Positions 25,857 through 35,251 of a stretch of 64,000 nt of DNA are shown in pieces. The stretch's first letter is position 1, and the number at the start of each line of letters is the position of its first letter. The notes below the pieces were generated by a model. The model worked only from the letters and a program-made list of their open reading frames with translations, did no database searches and was not told the DNA's origin. The stretch is from Neckera pumila. Lineage: Eukaryota > Streptophyta > Bryopsida > Hypnales > Neckeraceae. Made by a program: the position numbers and the translations under genes. The stretch is taken from NCBI GenBank assembly GCA_963969595.1, contig OZ018409.1, positions 12,476,520 to 12,540,519 of the forward strand, read 5' to 3'.

Positions 25857-26075
25857 CTTCCCAAACCCTAGCTGTTAAGGGCTGCGCTTTTGGGTTCTGA
25901 TTTAGGATTGCGTATGCTAGGATTTAGTCTAACGTCACAATTTCTTTTGCCTTCCTTAGACCCCAGCCGTTAACAGCAGCCCTTTCCAAGAGTCAAACTT
26001 ACTTTCTCTATGCATTAGAATTTAGGTCAAGTTTTTTTTCACCTTCTTACACTCCAACCGTTAACAACTATTATG
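25857..26075. repeat. Degenerate tandem repeat upstream of the ParB exon
   Basis: The word CCTTCY...(C)CC(A)RCYGTTAA(C) appears three times, near 25857, 25952 and 26042, each followed by diverged text, giving a unit of about 90-95 bp. Confidence 0.45.
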
Positions 26076-26196
26076 TCAAATTATACATTTACCTTTCTTT
26101 TGACATCATTGCAGAGATCTTGACATAAGGAGATCTATAAGCATAGGGATCAGATATTGTACATCAGCCTCTTTCTGAAGATCAATTGGAATACAA

Positions 26197-26714
26197 TTGC
26201 ATGGATTTTTGAAGAAGGGGACTGTCAACACATCTTTTCTTCTTGAGCGGTTGAGGTATCAACCAAGGGTAAAATCAAAAATCAATATTCCTTTGTGTTG
26301 TATGATTTCTTTGCTAGTTCTGAGGCCCTTTTTGAAGAATGACGTTATGAACCTCGCTGCACATTTTGTTACTTGCAGTTATATGGAGGGAAATGGAGTT
26401 TTTTATGTGGTCTTGGAAGACAAGTAGGGAAAGACAGTAGATGTCTCGGATGATATTGTTAAATTGTGGAGTGCCAATTGGGTGCAGGCAAATATTGCAT
26501 TTGAGAAAGAATTGGAGAATGATGAAGATCTCAAATTTTTTTTAGACAAGATGTTTATAGTATGGGATGGCAACCATCGTTTGCAAGCATGGTTGCCTAT
26601 TATCAACCGCAATCATGCAGACGACTTCATTTGGCAATATGTGGTTGAAAAGTATAATTTGGAGGTCGATGGAGACATTGCAACTATGTTGGTAGCATTA
26701 CATGAAGTGAATTG
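26197..26714 (+). CDS. Exon: ParB/sulfiredoxin-like domain
   Basis: The exon reads VLRPFLKNDV, then VDVSDDIVKLWSANW, DEDLKFFLDKM, FIVWDGNHRLQAWLP and ATMLVALHEVNW. The GNHR core with a hydrophobic strand before it and a helix after it is the nucleotide-binding style of the ParB/Srx fold. The in-frame TAG at 26425-26427 is a lesion, because recognisable family text continues directly after it. The apparent stop at 26716-26718 lies in a splice donor (TTG-GTAATC), so I end the exon at 26714. Confidence 0.65.
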
Positions 26715-26935
26715 GTAATCTCTTTTCTTTCTTTATCAAGTTTTGGTTCATTTCACTTCTTAGTCCCCAAAGGTTGTTTGGTTTGAAACATTGCAATTGT
26801 CACTATTCTACATTCTTTTCTTGATGTTCACTTCACAAATTCTAACAAAATACATCTTGTTTGTCCAAGAGAAACCAAAAATCCCACGTTTTCATAAATT
26901 TTGTTCACAAACTTTATCGCACTTAGGGTATTGTT

Positions 26936-27068
26936 GGCCAACCACTCTCATATATTGAAAAACTTGTCTCCAAAGAGTATCTTGTTGCAGCTAAAGCAAA
27001 GCAAAAGTCAAAACAAAGAACATAGTTCACTCTCACTCTTGAGGCTCTAAATGGAGGCTTATACTAGG
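26936..27068 (+). CDS. Possible small exon after the ParB domain
   Basis: The segment after CACTTAG reads in the frame continuing from the previous exon (VLLANHSHILKNLSPKS...) until a stop near 27060. Boundaries are uncertain and no motif is present. Confidence 0.3.
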
Positions 27069-27233
27069 TAAATTTCTAAAGTTTTATTGGCCACTTCATA
27101 TTTTGTTTTCAATTTCATGTCTTTCTTTTGTTCTTGTTGTTCATTTGAATTAATATCATATTACTCTATTGTGCATATCGTTTGTCATCATGTGTCATTT
27201 TTCTTATTCTTATACATCATTTATTTTATACAG

Positions 27234-27635
27234 CAAGAGTTGGGATAGTCTGTTGCAGTTGCTTAAAGGAAATTTTATGAGAAGTATCCCTATCCAGCAG
27301 GTTGGACTCCAATTATAGTTCATGAATGGGTCTCCAAAGCTGTTGACAAGGTCAAGATAGTTTATCATTTTGAATTGAGGAAACAACTTCTTACTGTAGA
27401 TCCAAAGCACACGACTGCCTTCTTGGAGCAAGTGAAGTTTCATTATAAAACTGGGATGACTAAAAAGAAACTTTACATGCTAGCAACTTCAGCAATGGAC
27501 ACTTCTATGAAGATCAAATGGCTAGAGAGGTGGAACAAGTCTCCTACTCTTTGTGAGGCTCTCAAATTTCCTAAGTCAAAATTCAATGATATTGATTTCC
27601 CTGAGTGGCTTCATAAAGCTACATGGTGGGCTCAG
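27234..27635 (+). CDS. Exon: linker region of the ParB-methyltransferase
   Basis: The exon follows TTATACAG and ends at GGCTCAG before a canonical donor (GTGAGT). It reads RKFYEKYPYPAGWTPIIVHE, HFELRKQLLTVDPKHT, MKIKWLERWNKSPT and DFPEWLHKATWWAQ. Two stops disrupt the first 35 nt. I do not recognise a domain. Confidence 0.55.
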
Positions 27636-27745
27636 GTGAGTACTTGTCTTCTTATTGTTTTAATATTCTTCTTTTGAACCTTTTCATTCAATCATAACAT
27701 TCTTTTAATCTAAATTTTGTATGTCACATTTGGCTATTGAAACAG

Positions 27746-28615
27746 AAAAGCTATTTGATGCTACAGTGGCTAATTTGGGGGTGTCTATTAACTATCTTCT
27801 AGATGGTATGGATCATTTGCCTACAATCTTTGATTATGTGGAGTCAGTGCGCATATTGTTGTGGGATGCTGCGTTACTTGGTGAATTTGATGTGGATAAG
27901 GGAATCCACAAGAACCATAAAGATTGATAAACAACTAAAATTCAAACCAGCTATGCAAAGGGTACTTTACAAGTACTTCAAATATGTCTTTTCTTTTGCT
28001 AAAGCCATTTTTAAATCTCCCACTTTCTTTACAAATTACTTGGACATTAAAGTGAAGATTACATCTTCACAGAGGGGATCATGAAATCTTGGGATCCCTT
28101 ACATTGGGAAAAGTGTGGGTGGTATTTGGATTGTTCTCTCAAAAGACCTCCCACTTTTGACATTGCCTTTCAAGATTCCATTGAACCAGCACTCAAAGGT
28201 ACAATCGTAGTTACAACGGCGGATAAAGATGCAACCAAGAAGACAAAGGCTAAGCCAAAAAAAAAAGTGGTTCAGCTTGATGATTCCAATGAAGATGTGC
28301 CAGTTGAAAATAGTCTCAAGAACCTTATTGTTACTAGACCTTCTCCTTCAGATATTTAGGCAACCCTCCCTCCTTCAAAGCGGCAAAAGACTATTTCTAC
28401 TCCCGTGTTTTGGTGTCAACTTCCTCTTCTATCTTTGAGCTTCCTCTCCAGCTTAAAGGTATGATGGGTACTTTGGCTCTTTTGTCTTCTCCTCATACAT
28501 CTTTGGATTTGATCTTAAATGATTATTTTGTTAGAAGTATTGAGGAGAAAAAGAAGAATGATACATTTAGCGCGCCATATGATGACATTGTAATTTTTCT
28601 ATCAAAGGTGAGTTC
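27746..28615 (+). CDS. Exon: alpha-helical part and lysine-rich linker
   Basis: The exon follows GAAACAG. It reads KLFDATVANLGVSINYLL, ESVRILLWDAALLGEFDV, a frameshifted RVLYKYFKYVFSFAKAIF, then KSWDPLHWEKCGWYLDC, a basic stretch (KKTKAKPKKKVVQLDD) that could be a nuclear localisation signal, and LDLILNDYFVRSIEEKKKND. It ends before GTGAGT. Stops at 27925 and 28357 are lesions or unrecognised small introns. Confidence 0.5.
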
Positions 28616-28760
28616 ATTCTTTTTATTGGTTTTCTTTTCTATTTCATATTTCATATTTCATTGTTATGAAATCTTACATGTTCTACAAAATCCATTTCTT
28701 CTAATTCATAATGTTTTGTGCCTTCGACATCTTCAATCATGAGTTATCATTCTATAAATT

Positions 28761-29121
28761 TGGCTTTGTAAATTGGTGAAGGCAAGGAGTTCTTTTTTGA
28801 TGGCAAAGTTCAAAAGAGACCTGCAGTGGACCTCATCATTACGGATTACCCGGATGGTTTTCCAGTTACAGGGATTTCAAATCTACCATCTCAAATTCCC
28901 TATTGGAATGCCAATATTCCAAGTTTTATCCTCGTATTGATGGCATTTTGTCTCACCAATCTTCATGATGATGGAGCACTCCTTCTATTCTATCTTGATA
29001 ATTTGACGGTGAAAAGAGAAGTGGCAGGATTCTTCAAGAACTACAAGTTGAAGGTCAAAGATGAGTAGACTATCATTAATTGCTTACCCTTGGCTAATCC
29101 TATAAACCCAACTAAAAATGT
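28761..29121 (+). CDS. Exon: methyltransferase motif IV region
   Basis: The exon reads GKEFFFDGKVQKRPAVDLII, then TDYPDGFPVTGISNLPSQIP, YWNANIPSFILVLMAFCL, TNLHDDGALLLFYLDN and VKREVAGFFKNYKLKVKDE. The pattern hydrophobic strand - TD - P - G, then a helix and (D)DG-hydrophobic strand, is that of the catalytic half of a Rossmann methyltransferase. A stop follows KVKDE; the intron starts shortly after KN-GTAAGT near 29119. Confidence 0.6.
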
Positions 29122-29223
29122 AAGTTGCAATTTCATGCTTTCATTTTTGTCATTGATTTAGTTTTTATTGTATTTCCTTTGATTTTATGTGCACTTTCTA
29201 ATTTCATTTGATTTTCATTCCAG

Positions 29224-29519
29224 ACTATGAAGTTCAAGGCTTTATTGTTGGTTTGATCATTTACCTCCCCCATTAGAAAGCAACCTCAAGAGCTTGTGAT
29301 TACTAATGATCCTTCCGTATTCCCAAAGTTTGTTTAAACCACAAACAACATCCTCTTCAAGTTTGTTACTACAGCAAGTCAATTATATAGAAAAGAAGAT
29401 GGCAAGCCATGGAGGGGTGCAAAAGAAAAGTCTGAGGTTCTAATGAAGTTTTTTGTTTATGGATTGAGTCTTGTAGGTGGCATTGTGGGAGATATGACTG
29501 CCTCTACAGGTATTGTAAT
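29224..29519 (+). CDS. Exon: leads into AdoMet motif I
   Basis: After TTCCAG the exon reads (frames shift) MKFKALLLV, QLYRKEDGKPWRGAKEKSE, VLMKFFVYGLSLVGGIVGDM, TAST and ends at CTACAG before GTATTG. GDMTASTG corresponds to D-x-F-x-G-x-G of methyltransferase motif I. Stops are present in the first half. Confidence 0.6.
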
Positions 29520-29626
29520 CTACAATATTGACATACTTCTTTCTCTATTTTTTGTTTGATTTTTTTTTTCTATTCTTCAATTTTGATGTTTTACAATTCT
29601 TATACTGTGTTTCATTTAGGTTCTTC

Positions 29627-29820
29627 TATTAAAGCGGCTCATTCCTTTAATTGCCATATCTTAGTTTGCATTAGAAAGTGATGTCAAATTCTTTGATGAG
29701 ATACTGAAGCCTCTACAAACACTTATAACCATCTCTAAGAATCTTGATTCTACTACCACGTGCGATGGTATGGACATTGATGATGACTCTCCAATTGAAG
29801 ACGTCACACTACTTTGGCTT
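29627..29820 (+). CDS. Exon: end of motif I and the following helix
   Basis: After CATTTAG the exon completes GSSIKAAHSFNCHI, and after a one-base shift continues ALESDVKFFDEILKPLQTL, then an acidic tail (DGMDIDDDSPIED). The acidic residue after the second strand (LESD) is where beta-class enzymes contact AdoMet ribose. The donor is CTTAT-GTAAAT; the intron contains the CACTA element. Confidence 0.6.
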
Positions 29821-30042
29821 ATGTAAATAAGTTCTTTTTATATTATTCCTTTTCAACAACTTCAATTATAAATTTTATACCTTGTATTTTAGTTTGTTAC
29901 ACTACTAAAAAATCTGTGACCAAAACAACAGAATTTCAACTCAAATCTGTTGATTGCGTTTGTTGTTTCGGGCGCATTGTTTTGGCCAAGGATCAACTCA
30001 AATCTGTTGATTTTTTTCTATTGTTTTGGCCATTTTTACAAG

Positions 30043-30228
30043 GGATTTTTATTTTTTAAATTTTAAATTTTTTAAATTTTTTTATTAAAAAAAATTTATT
30101 TGAGCTGCTCAGAAATTGCGGGCAACAGCCACATGGCAAGGTCACATAGGCAGGTGCCTCCATGGGGCTTTGAACCTTGGACCTCATGGTTGAGGTCCAA
30201 GGCTCTTAGCCATTGCCCCATGCAAAGT
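30043..30228 (-). mobile_element. tRNA-derived SINE
   Basis: On the minus strand GGGGCAATGGCTAAGAGCC is followed by AAGGTTCAAAGCCCC. TGGCTAAGAGC fits the pol III A box and GGTTCAAAGCC fits the B box with tRNA-like spacing. The 3' part runs into an A/T-rich tail (30043-30105). It is not a functional tRNA: no anticodon stem or acceptor stem can be drawn. Confidence 0.6.
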
Positions 30229-30297
30229 ATTAAGTGACTACATGAATTCTATATAACTAGTTTTTGCATTGGTTTTTATTTGCTTTGTAAATTCAAC

Positions 30298-30636
30298 AGA
30301 CTTTGGAGGCCATTTGGACATAGTAAACAACTTTTTTCAAAAAACTTTGTACTAAGAAAAGGTGAAAAATCAAGCTAAATTTCACCTCCAAAAATCCGTT
30401 TGTGATTTTGATCCTCCTATCAATAGTTATGGACAAAAATCAAAGAAGGTGTTTGAAAATGTCAAAAAAAATGTTTCTTGCTATCCCTCTCTGATTTTTG
30501 TCCATAACTTTTGATTGGAGGATCAAAACCACAAACGTATTTTTGAAGGTGAAGTTTAGCTTGATTCTTCAACTTTTCTTAGTGCAAAGTTTTTTGAAAA
30601 AAGTTATTCTACTATGCCAAAATGGCCGCCAAAGTC
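30298..30636. repeat. Large foldback (inverted repeat)
   Basis: Arms of about 150 bp, from AGACTTTGGAGGCCATTTGG to near 30450 and from CTGATTTTTGTCCATAACTT to CCAAAGTCT at 30636, pair with a loop of about 40 bp. Shared words include CAAAAAACTTTGTACTAAGA and its inverted TCTTAGTGCAAAGTTTTTTG. Confidence 0.75.
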
Positions 30637-31315
30637 TACTAAATTGAAAAAACACTGAATTTTTGAATGATTAAGTTAAAAAAATAAAAGTCATTGTATT
30701 TAAAATTCCAATTGTGGTGTATAACTTTGAAATGGTAAAGGCACCAAATTTTGGTGTCAAATATATTTTGAAGTTAAATTCAAAGTTATCAAGTTACCAT
30801 TTTTGATAGTTCATATTTGTTTTAAATTCTTTTTGAAATCTTGTTTTAGCATCACAATCCAATTTTAAAATTGAATGATTATGATTTTTCTAGTTTTGTG
30901 CAAGAGTGTGTATTGCTAATCTTCATTTTCTAATGTTGAGCACTCTTGAAAATGAGTGTCAAATATATTGGAACTTGGAAAAAAGATTTGTCCTTGAATG
31001 TCTTCTAACTTTGGAGATTTTGTTAATAACAATCTTGTTGAAAGTATGTAAAAAGAATTTCAAACCAATTACACCTATTTTTCATGGTTGCCTAATCCAC
31101 TTGTTTAAAAAAAAGAAAATGACCTTTTCAGATACATGGAGTAACTTTTAATTGCCACTTAATTGGATTGGTCTAAAATTTTATAGGCATTGAGCCAGTA
31201 GTAAAACACATCTTCAAAAAAAATATTTTACAAGAATCATATTCTACAAATATTGCATTGTAGAGGGTCCATCCAAAAATGGAAAATGGATTGAAATTAT
31301 GCTTTAGGGCTTTAA

Positions 31316-32236
31316 CCCCTAAAGTCCCATTGTCCCCTTGAGGGACAAAATGGATTTTGGACAGGTTGCTACGACTTCAATATTCATTATTATTTTTTGA
31401 AACTTTTTGTGAAGATAGAAAAATACATTAGCTTTATGGGAATATGATTTTTATTTCAATCAGTGCCCGGGAGCAAAAGTTATGGCACAAAAGGTCCTTT
31501 TTTTCGATGTGGCGGGCAAAAATCTTCTCACACAAATTTTTTTTTTTCATTTTAAAAAATTATTTTCTCATAGATTGTGTTTTTATCTATATGGGAAGCT
31601 TTGATTGATCCCATTTGGATTTGTTATGTGAAAGTTATGGACAATCTTATTTTTCGGGCAATTAAAGCATTTTCTTAAAAAATAAACTTACAAGACTCAT
31701 TTCTAAATGCAATTTTCACAATTTTTCAAAAAATATTGTTTGACAAGGCTAAGTTTGCTTGCTAAAACAATCTCACCATTGGGATTATAGTGTTTTAATC
31801 CCATCTAGGAGCTGTTGACGATTTAGTTTTTCTTTCAATCTTGGACCTACTTCTACTTAACAATTTTTTAAAGAATGAAAATCAAGTGTATTTTTTTGGA
31901 ATTTTTTTTCCTAGATTCTCAACTCAATTATTCAACAGAAAAAAAATTAAATTCAAAGTTTGCCGTGCAAAATTGTTTTACAAATGGCGGTCAAAGTCAT
32001 CTGAAATTGCAAGTTAGTGTGCAAAAAATCAAATTTTTCCAACTTTGAATGCTTATATCTTCTAATTTGTACGGTCAAACTTTATGAATTTTTACCACAT
32101 GATCTGAGATAAGTTACGTACAAGATCCTACAGTTAGATTCTAAAAAGATTATTTTTTCTCTTCTCTTAGAAGAACGCAACAGAATTGGTAGTTTTGAGT
32201 TGATTTTGACAGAAAAATGGCTTGGGACTTTAAGGG
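31316..32236 (-). mobile_element. TTAA-flanked short element, type P2, inside the CACTA element
   Basis: TTAA at 31312-31315 is followed by CCCCTAAAGTCCC, and the far end is GGGACTTTAAGGG followed by TTAA at 32237-32240. The interior is P2 in inverted orientation. At 921 bp it is full length. Confidence 0.8.
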
Positions 32237-32372
32237 TTAACGATTAGTTAATTATTTGACATCAATATGCTAGGCTTGCCCTACATAATGTTAAAGGTAC
32301 AAAAACAACCCACAGTCTTCCAAAATCTTATAAAATGTACTCCGGATTTAGTTGAATCTAAATATTCTCAAA

Positions 32373-32433
32373 TATTCCAATAGATTCCAAAAGATTCCAA
32401 AAGATTCCAAAAAGATTCCAAAAAGATTCCAAA
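32373..32433. repeat. Short tandem array of AGATTCCAAA
   Basis: About six units of 10-12 bp (AGATTCCAAAA and variants) stand in a row, near the right end of the CACTA element. Confidence 0.8.
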
Positions 32434-32640
32434 TTCAACAAGATGTTGTTGATTTGGTCATTCCACTATTCAAATCAACAGAAAATTGGTAGCCTTCTAT
32501 TGATATTAACAAAAAGTTCAAAAATCAGTGAAAATGGTCATTCTAGTGCACGAAACAACAAAAATCAGTTGATTTTCTGTTGATTTGGTCATGGTTTTTT
32601 AGTAGTGTTACTACATTTTTTGATACATGGTTCATTGTTT

Positions 32641-32873
32641 GTAGTTGGATGACTCCATCGCCAAAGCAAACCTTGCCTTTTTATCGGCACCCTGGATTTC
32701 TTAGAAGTCCCTCTCTTAGTCCTTGTGGGCTCCTTGTTGATGCTGAAGATTTAGCATTAGCTTATGCTAATGATTCATCTGATTCATCTGTGATTTTTCT
32801 ATCACCTCGTCGATCCTATGATCCTAGAATATGTTCTTATTTTGAACTCAGTGCATCTGAGCCAGACGGTATC
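32641..32873 (+). CDS. Exon: C-terminal tail of the ParB-methyltransferase
   Basis: The exon follows TTGTTTGTAG and is open for about 77 codons to the TAA at 32874-32876: WMTPSPKQTLPFYRHPGFL, LLVDAEDLALAYANDSSD, SPRRSYDPRICSYFELSASE. It lies directly after the CACTA-bearing intron. No motif is recognised; it is assigned by position and by its clean splice acceptor. Confidence 0.5.
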
Positions 32874-33525
32874 TAAATTTATTTTCATAATTTGATATTT
32901 TATTCCTATTGTCTTATTTTTCAAGTTGAATTTGCCTATACATGATGTAGCAACATTGCAACAATTCCATTTATCACCCTAAAACTTCACCTTGTGCCTG
33001 AATTGAACAACACATTATGAGCCTTGAATCATGCTCCACCATTGAATTAGATGAAATTCTAGGAAGCTGAACTTAACTTGGAATTTAGTGAAACTACTAC
33101 CATTCGATTAATTTTGTAATCTATTTTTTTTATATGTTTTTTATTGAATCAATAAATAAAATTTAAAAACAAATAGTTCCAAAAAGAAGGGCATCAACTA
33201 AAAAAATAGTTGTTTAGGTCATTTGGAGTTAACACATTTATTTGATATATAATATATGACTAATATGTTTATTTTAATGTTTACATGTTTAAGATATTTT
33301 TTAAAAATTTAAAGCATAGTTATAAATAAAATAAAATAAAATAGGTGGACCATTTTCATCCTTTAAATTTAAATAAAGGCCCATAGATCAATTTTCGATA
33401 CAAAATCACGTAGTGACATATTCATTTGTTGTTCATTTGGGCTATAGATCCTTTTATGCAGTTCCAGAGTTATAGTCTTCAACAAATTTACAAATCCTAA
33501 ATACTCCAAAAAAAAATGGAGGCTC

Positions 33526-33592
33526 ACACGCTCACATACTGGAGGCTCACAGGCTCACAGGCTCACACACTCACATACTAGCATCCCCGCTG
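33526..33592. repeat. Right terminal inverted repeat, GGCTCACA-type array
   Basis: The stretch has repeated GGCTCACA, CGCTCACA and CACTCACATACT words and ends ...TACTAGCATCCCCGCTG. It is the inverted partner of 22334-22372 and longer, probably by slippage of the short repeats. Confidence 0.75.
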
Positions 33593-34689
33593 TTTGAAGT
33601 GGCCAAAAATTTTCTTAGTTCCTGCAAAAAAAAAAGGGTAGCTGCACTTACAAGGTCTGATCATTATTTACAAAATGGTTGTGCTTCTTTGGATTCATTC
33701 TTCAAGGCAAGATGGCTACATGCTTGAAAAATTTTAGATCACTTGGAATTGTACAACATATAGGAAAAATAATAAGTAGAAAGAAGTAGAAAATGATTCA
33801 AAATACTAAATTGTTGAGAATTTCGTTTTGGAATTGAAAAATGCCAATTCCAATGGTTTTAATGTTTCCATAAACAATATACATCCTAGAATTTTATTTT
33901 TTTCAAAAAATATTGAAAATTGAGTAAAATAAACAGCTTCAAAGTTTATTTTAGATTAGAGAATCCATAACTGCTCGTAAACCAAAACTCCTCATAACTT
34001 TTGACTCATTGATCAAAATGGAATTCAAAGCTTTCCACATATATATAAATCTAATCAACCGATTTCAAATTTTTATTTTTGAAAAAAGTGAATTTTTCTG
34101 ATTTGCCCAGACTGCCCAAGTTAAGAAACAAACTACATATCATGCAATAACTTTTGACTCATATTTCCAAATGTCATGAAATTTTGTGCATATGAAAGAT
34201 ATTCCTAGCCCCCACCTTCCATTAAAATTTCAGCCCAAAATCTCTAGTCACACGTACCTACCCAAAATTTCTATGTTGCCAAAAAACACATATTGGTCCT
34301 TTAGAAGTTAAGCATGTATTTGAAAAAATAACTTTTAGGACTTTTTTTTTAATGCAATTCTCATAATTTTTCAGAAAAAAAGTTGCATGGGGTTTAATTA
34401 GCTTGCTAGAACAGTCTCACCATTGGGATCAGTGATTTTCATTTCCATCTTAAGAGCTATTACAATTTAGTTCTTCCTTCAATCTCATACCTACATCTAC
34501 TTAATAGTTTTTTAAAGAATGAAAATCAATAAAGTTTTTTTGTATTTTCTTTTCTCAAGTTTCAACTCAATTCTTCACCATAAAAAAATTAGAAATTCAA
34601 AACACTTAGTGGAAAGATATGCAGAAAAAAAATTCTAAAGTTTTATGCACTCTACAATAGAAATGGCAGTTTTTAATGGCTTCTGATGA

Positions 34690-35247
34690 GTCTTCTCTAG
34701 AATTCACAATTTCAAAATATTATTATAAAGTACTACTTGGAAAAATCATTTTGGAGTTGATATTCAAATGCAAGCTATAGACCTTGAATTGCAGATTCCA
34801 TTTGTATGGTTAGATTCACCAATGCTGTCAACAATATTTTTTTTAATAAATTCTGAAAGAAAATGTCTAAAATTCCTTCTTAATTTGATTACAAACAAAA
34901 TATCATCATTTGCTGAGTAAAATTTGCTGGAATGGATTTGAAATGAAGTTCTCTTAATTGGTATTATTTTGTAATTTTTGTGTTCTTTAAATCTATGAAC
35001 TCATTTTTGCAAATCCAATTTTGAACTAGAGTCAATGCAATTTTGACTTGGTCAACCACTTGATATACTTGCACATTTGTAATTTTAGAACATCAGTAGG
35101 GTAAAACTAACCTGTCTCACGACAGTCTAAACCCAGCTCACGTTCCCTATTGGTGGGTGGATGGCTTTCATCTAAGCAGTAATGAAGATGAATTTTGAGT
35201 TTCAATCTGTTTACCGTCTAGGAAGTGGACGTTGGAGCGCTTGGGGG
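34690..35247 (-). mobile_element. P5-type element, inverted, truncated at its 5' side
   Basis: The text corresponds to the inverted copy at 42688-43269 (for example TTGAACTAGAGTCAATGCAA) and ends GTTGGAGCGCTTGGGGG-TTAG, the inverted form of TTAA-CCTCTAAGCGCTCCAAC. The TTAG is shared with the next element. Confidence 0.65.
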
Positions 35248-35251
35248 TTAG

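Larger units (their letters stand above)
29897..32610. mobile_element. CACTA element in the last methyltransferase intron
   Basis: The element proper is 29900-32607 (2,708 bp), flanked by TTA at 29897-29899 and 32608-32610. The ends are inverted: CACTACTAAAAAATCTGTGA on the left and CACTACTAAAAAACCATGAC read inward on the right, both followed by AAAACAACAGA/AAATCAACAGA and GTTGTTTCG subterminal words. No transposase is present. It contains a SINE, a foldback and a P2-type element. Confidence 0.88.
26197..32873 (+). pseudogene. ParB-like / beta-class DNA methyltransferase fusion gene, decayed
   Basis: Spliced gene read from collinear exons. The 5' exon carries a ParB/sulfiredoxin-like signature, MFIVWDGNHRLQAW (about 26551-26592). 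The middle exons have a low-complexity lysine-rich linker (KKTKAKPKKK). The 3' exons carry methyltransferase motifs: VDLIITDYPDGFP (motif IV position, 28826-28864), HDDGALLLFY, then GDMTASTGSSIKAA (AdoMet motif I, spanning an intron at 29519/29626) and ALESDVKFFDEILKPL. The order IV before I is that of beta-class N4-cytosine/N6-adenine methyltransferases. Motif IV reads DYPD instead of (S/D/N)PP(Y/F/W). Stops (for example after VVLEDK at 26424) and frameshifts (in the exons at 27234, 27746, 29224 and 29627) show it is dead. The final intron received a 2.7-kb CACTA element. In bacteria and phages, ParB-domain methyltransferases are known; the eukaryotic role is unknown to me. Confidence 0.75.
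22334..33592. mobile_element. 11.26-kb TIR element carrying SWIM and ParB-methyltransferase genes
   Basis: The insertion is defined by three independent facts: it splits a P1 copy whose halves join perfectly, it is flanked by the direct repeat TTTGAAG (22327-22333 and 33593-33599), and its ends are inverted repeats. The left end is CAATGATGCTAGCATGTGAG and continues into GTGAGC repeats. The right end, read inward, is CAGCGGGGATGCTAGTATGT followed by the same GTGAGC repeats. A 7- or 8-bp duplication with ends starting CA would suit hAT, KDZ/Zisupton or a related superfamily. The cargo is a SWIM gene (minus, 24147-22955) and a ParB-methyltransferase gene (plus, about 26197-32873). No DDE transposase was recognised, so the element may be non-autonomous or the transposase may be one I do not know. 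Both genes are broken, so this copy is dead. Confidence 0.75.
22138..34307 (-). mobile_element. P1-type element, split by the 11.26-kb element
   Basis: P1 in inverted orientation is flanked by TTAA at 22134-22137 and 34308-34311. Its left part (22138-22333) ends at GCATTTGAAG, and the right part resumes at 33593 with TTTGAAGTGGCC. The two parts together are about 904 bp, close to full-length P1 copies (922-930 bp). The intact P1 at 52785-53714 reads straight through this junction (GCATTTGAATTGGCAG). Confidence 0.82.
21779..34690 (-). mobile_element. P2-type element, split by nested insertions (outermost layer)
   Basis: TTAA at 21775-21778 is followed by the P2 right end in inverted orientation. 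At 22133 the P2 text stops at ...GGCAATTCAAGCAA-TTTAA and resumes after the TTAA at 34308-34311 (GCATGTATTTGAAAAAATAA...), as judged from the intact inverted P2 at 31316-32236 (GGGCAATTAAAGCATTTTC). P1 therefore inserted at a TTAA inside this P2 copy and duplicated it. The far end near 34690 is truncated against a P5-type element. Confidence 0.75.
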
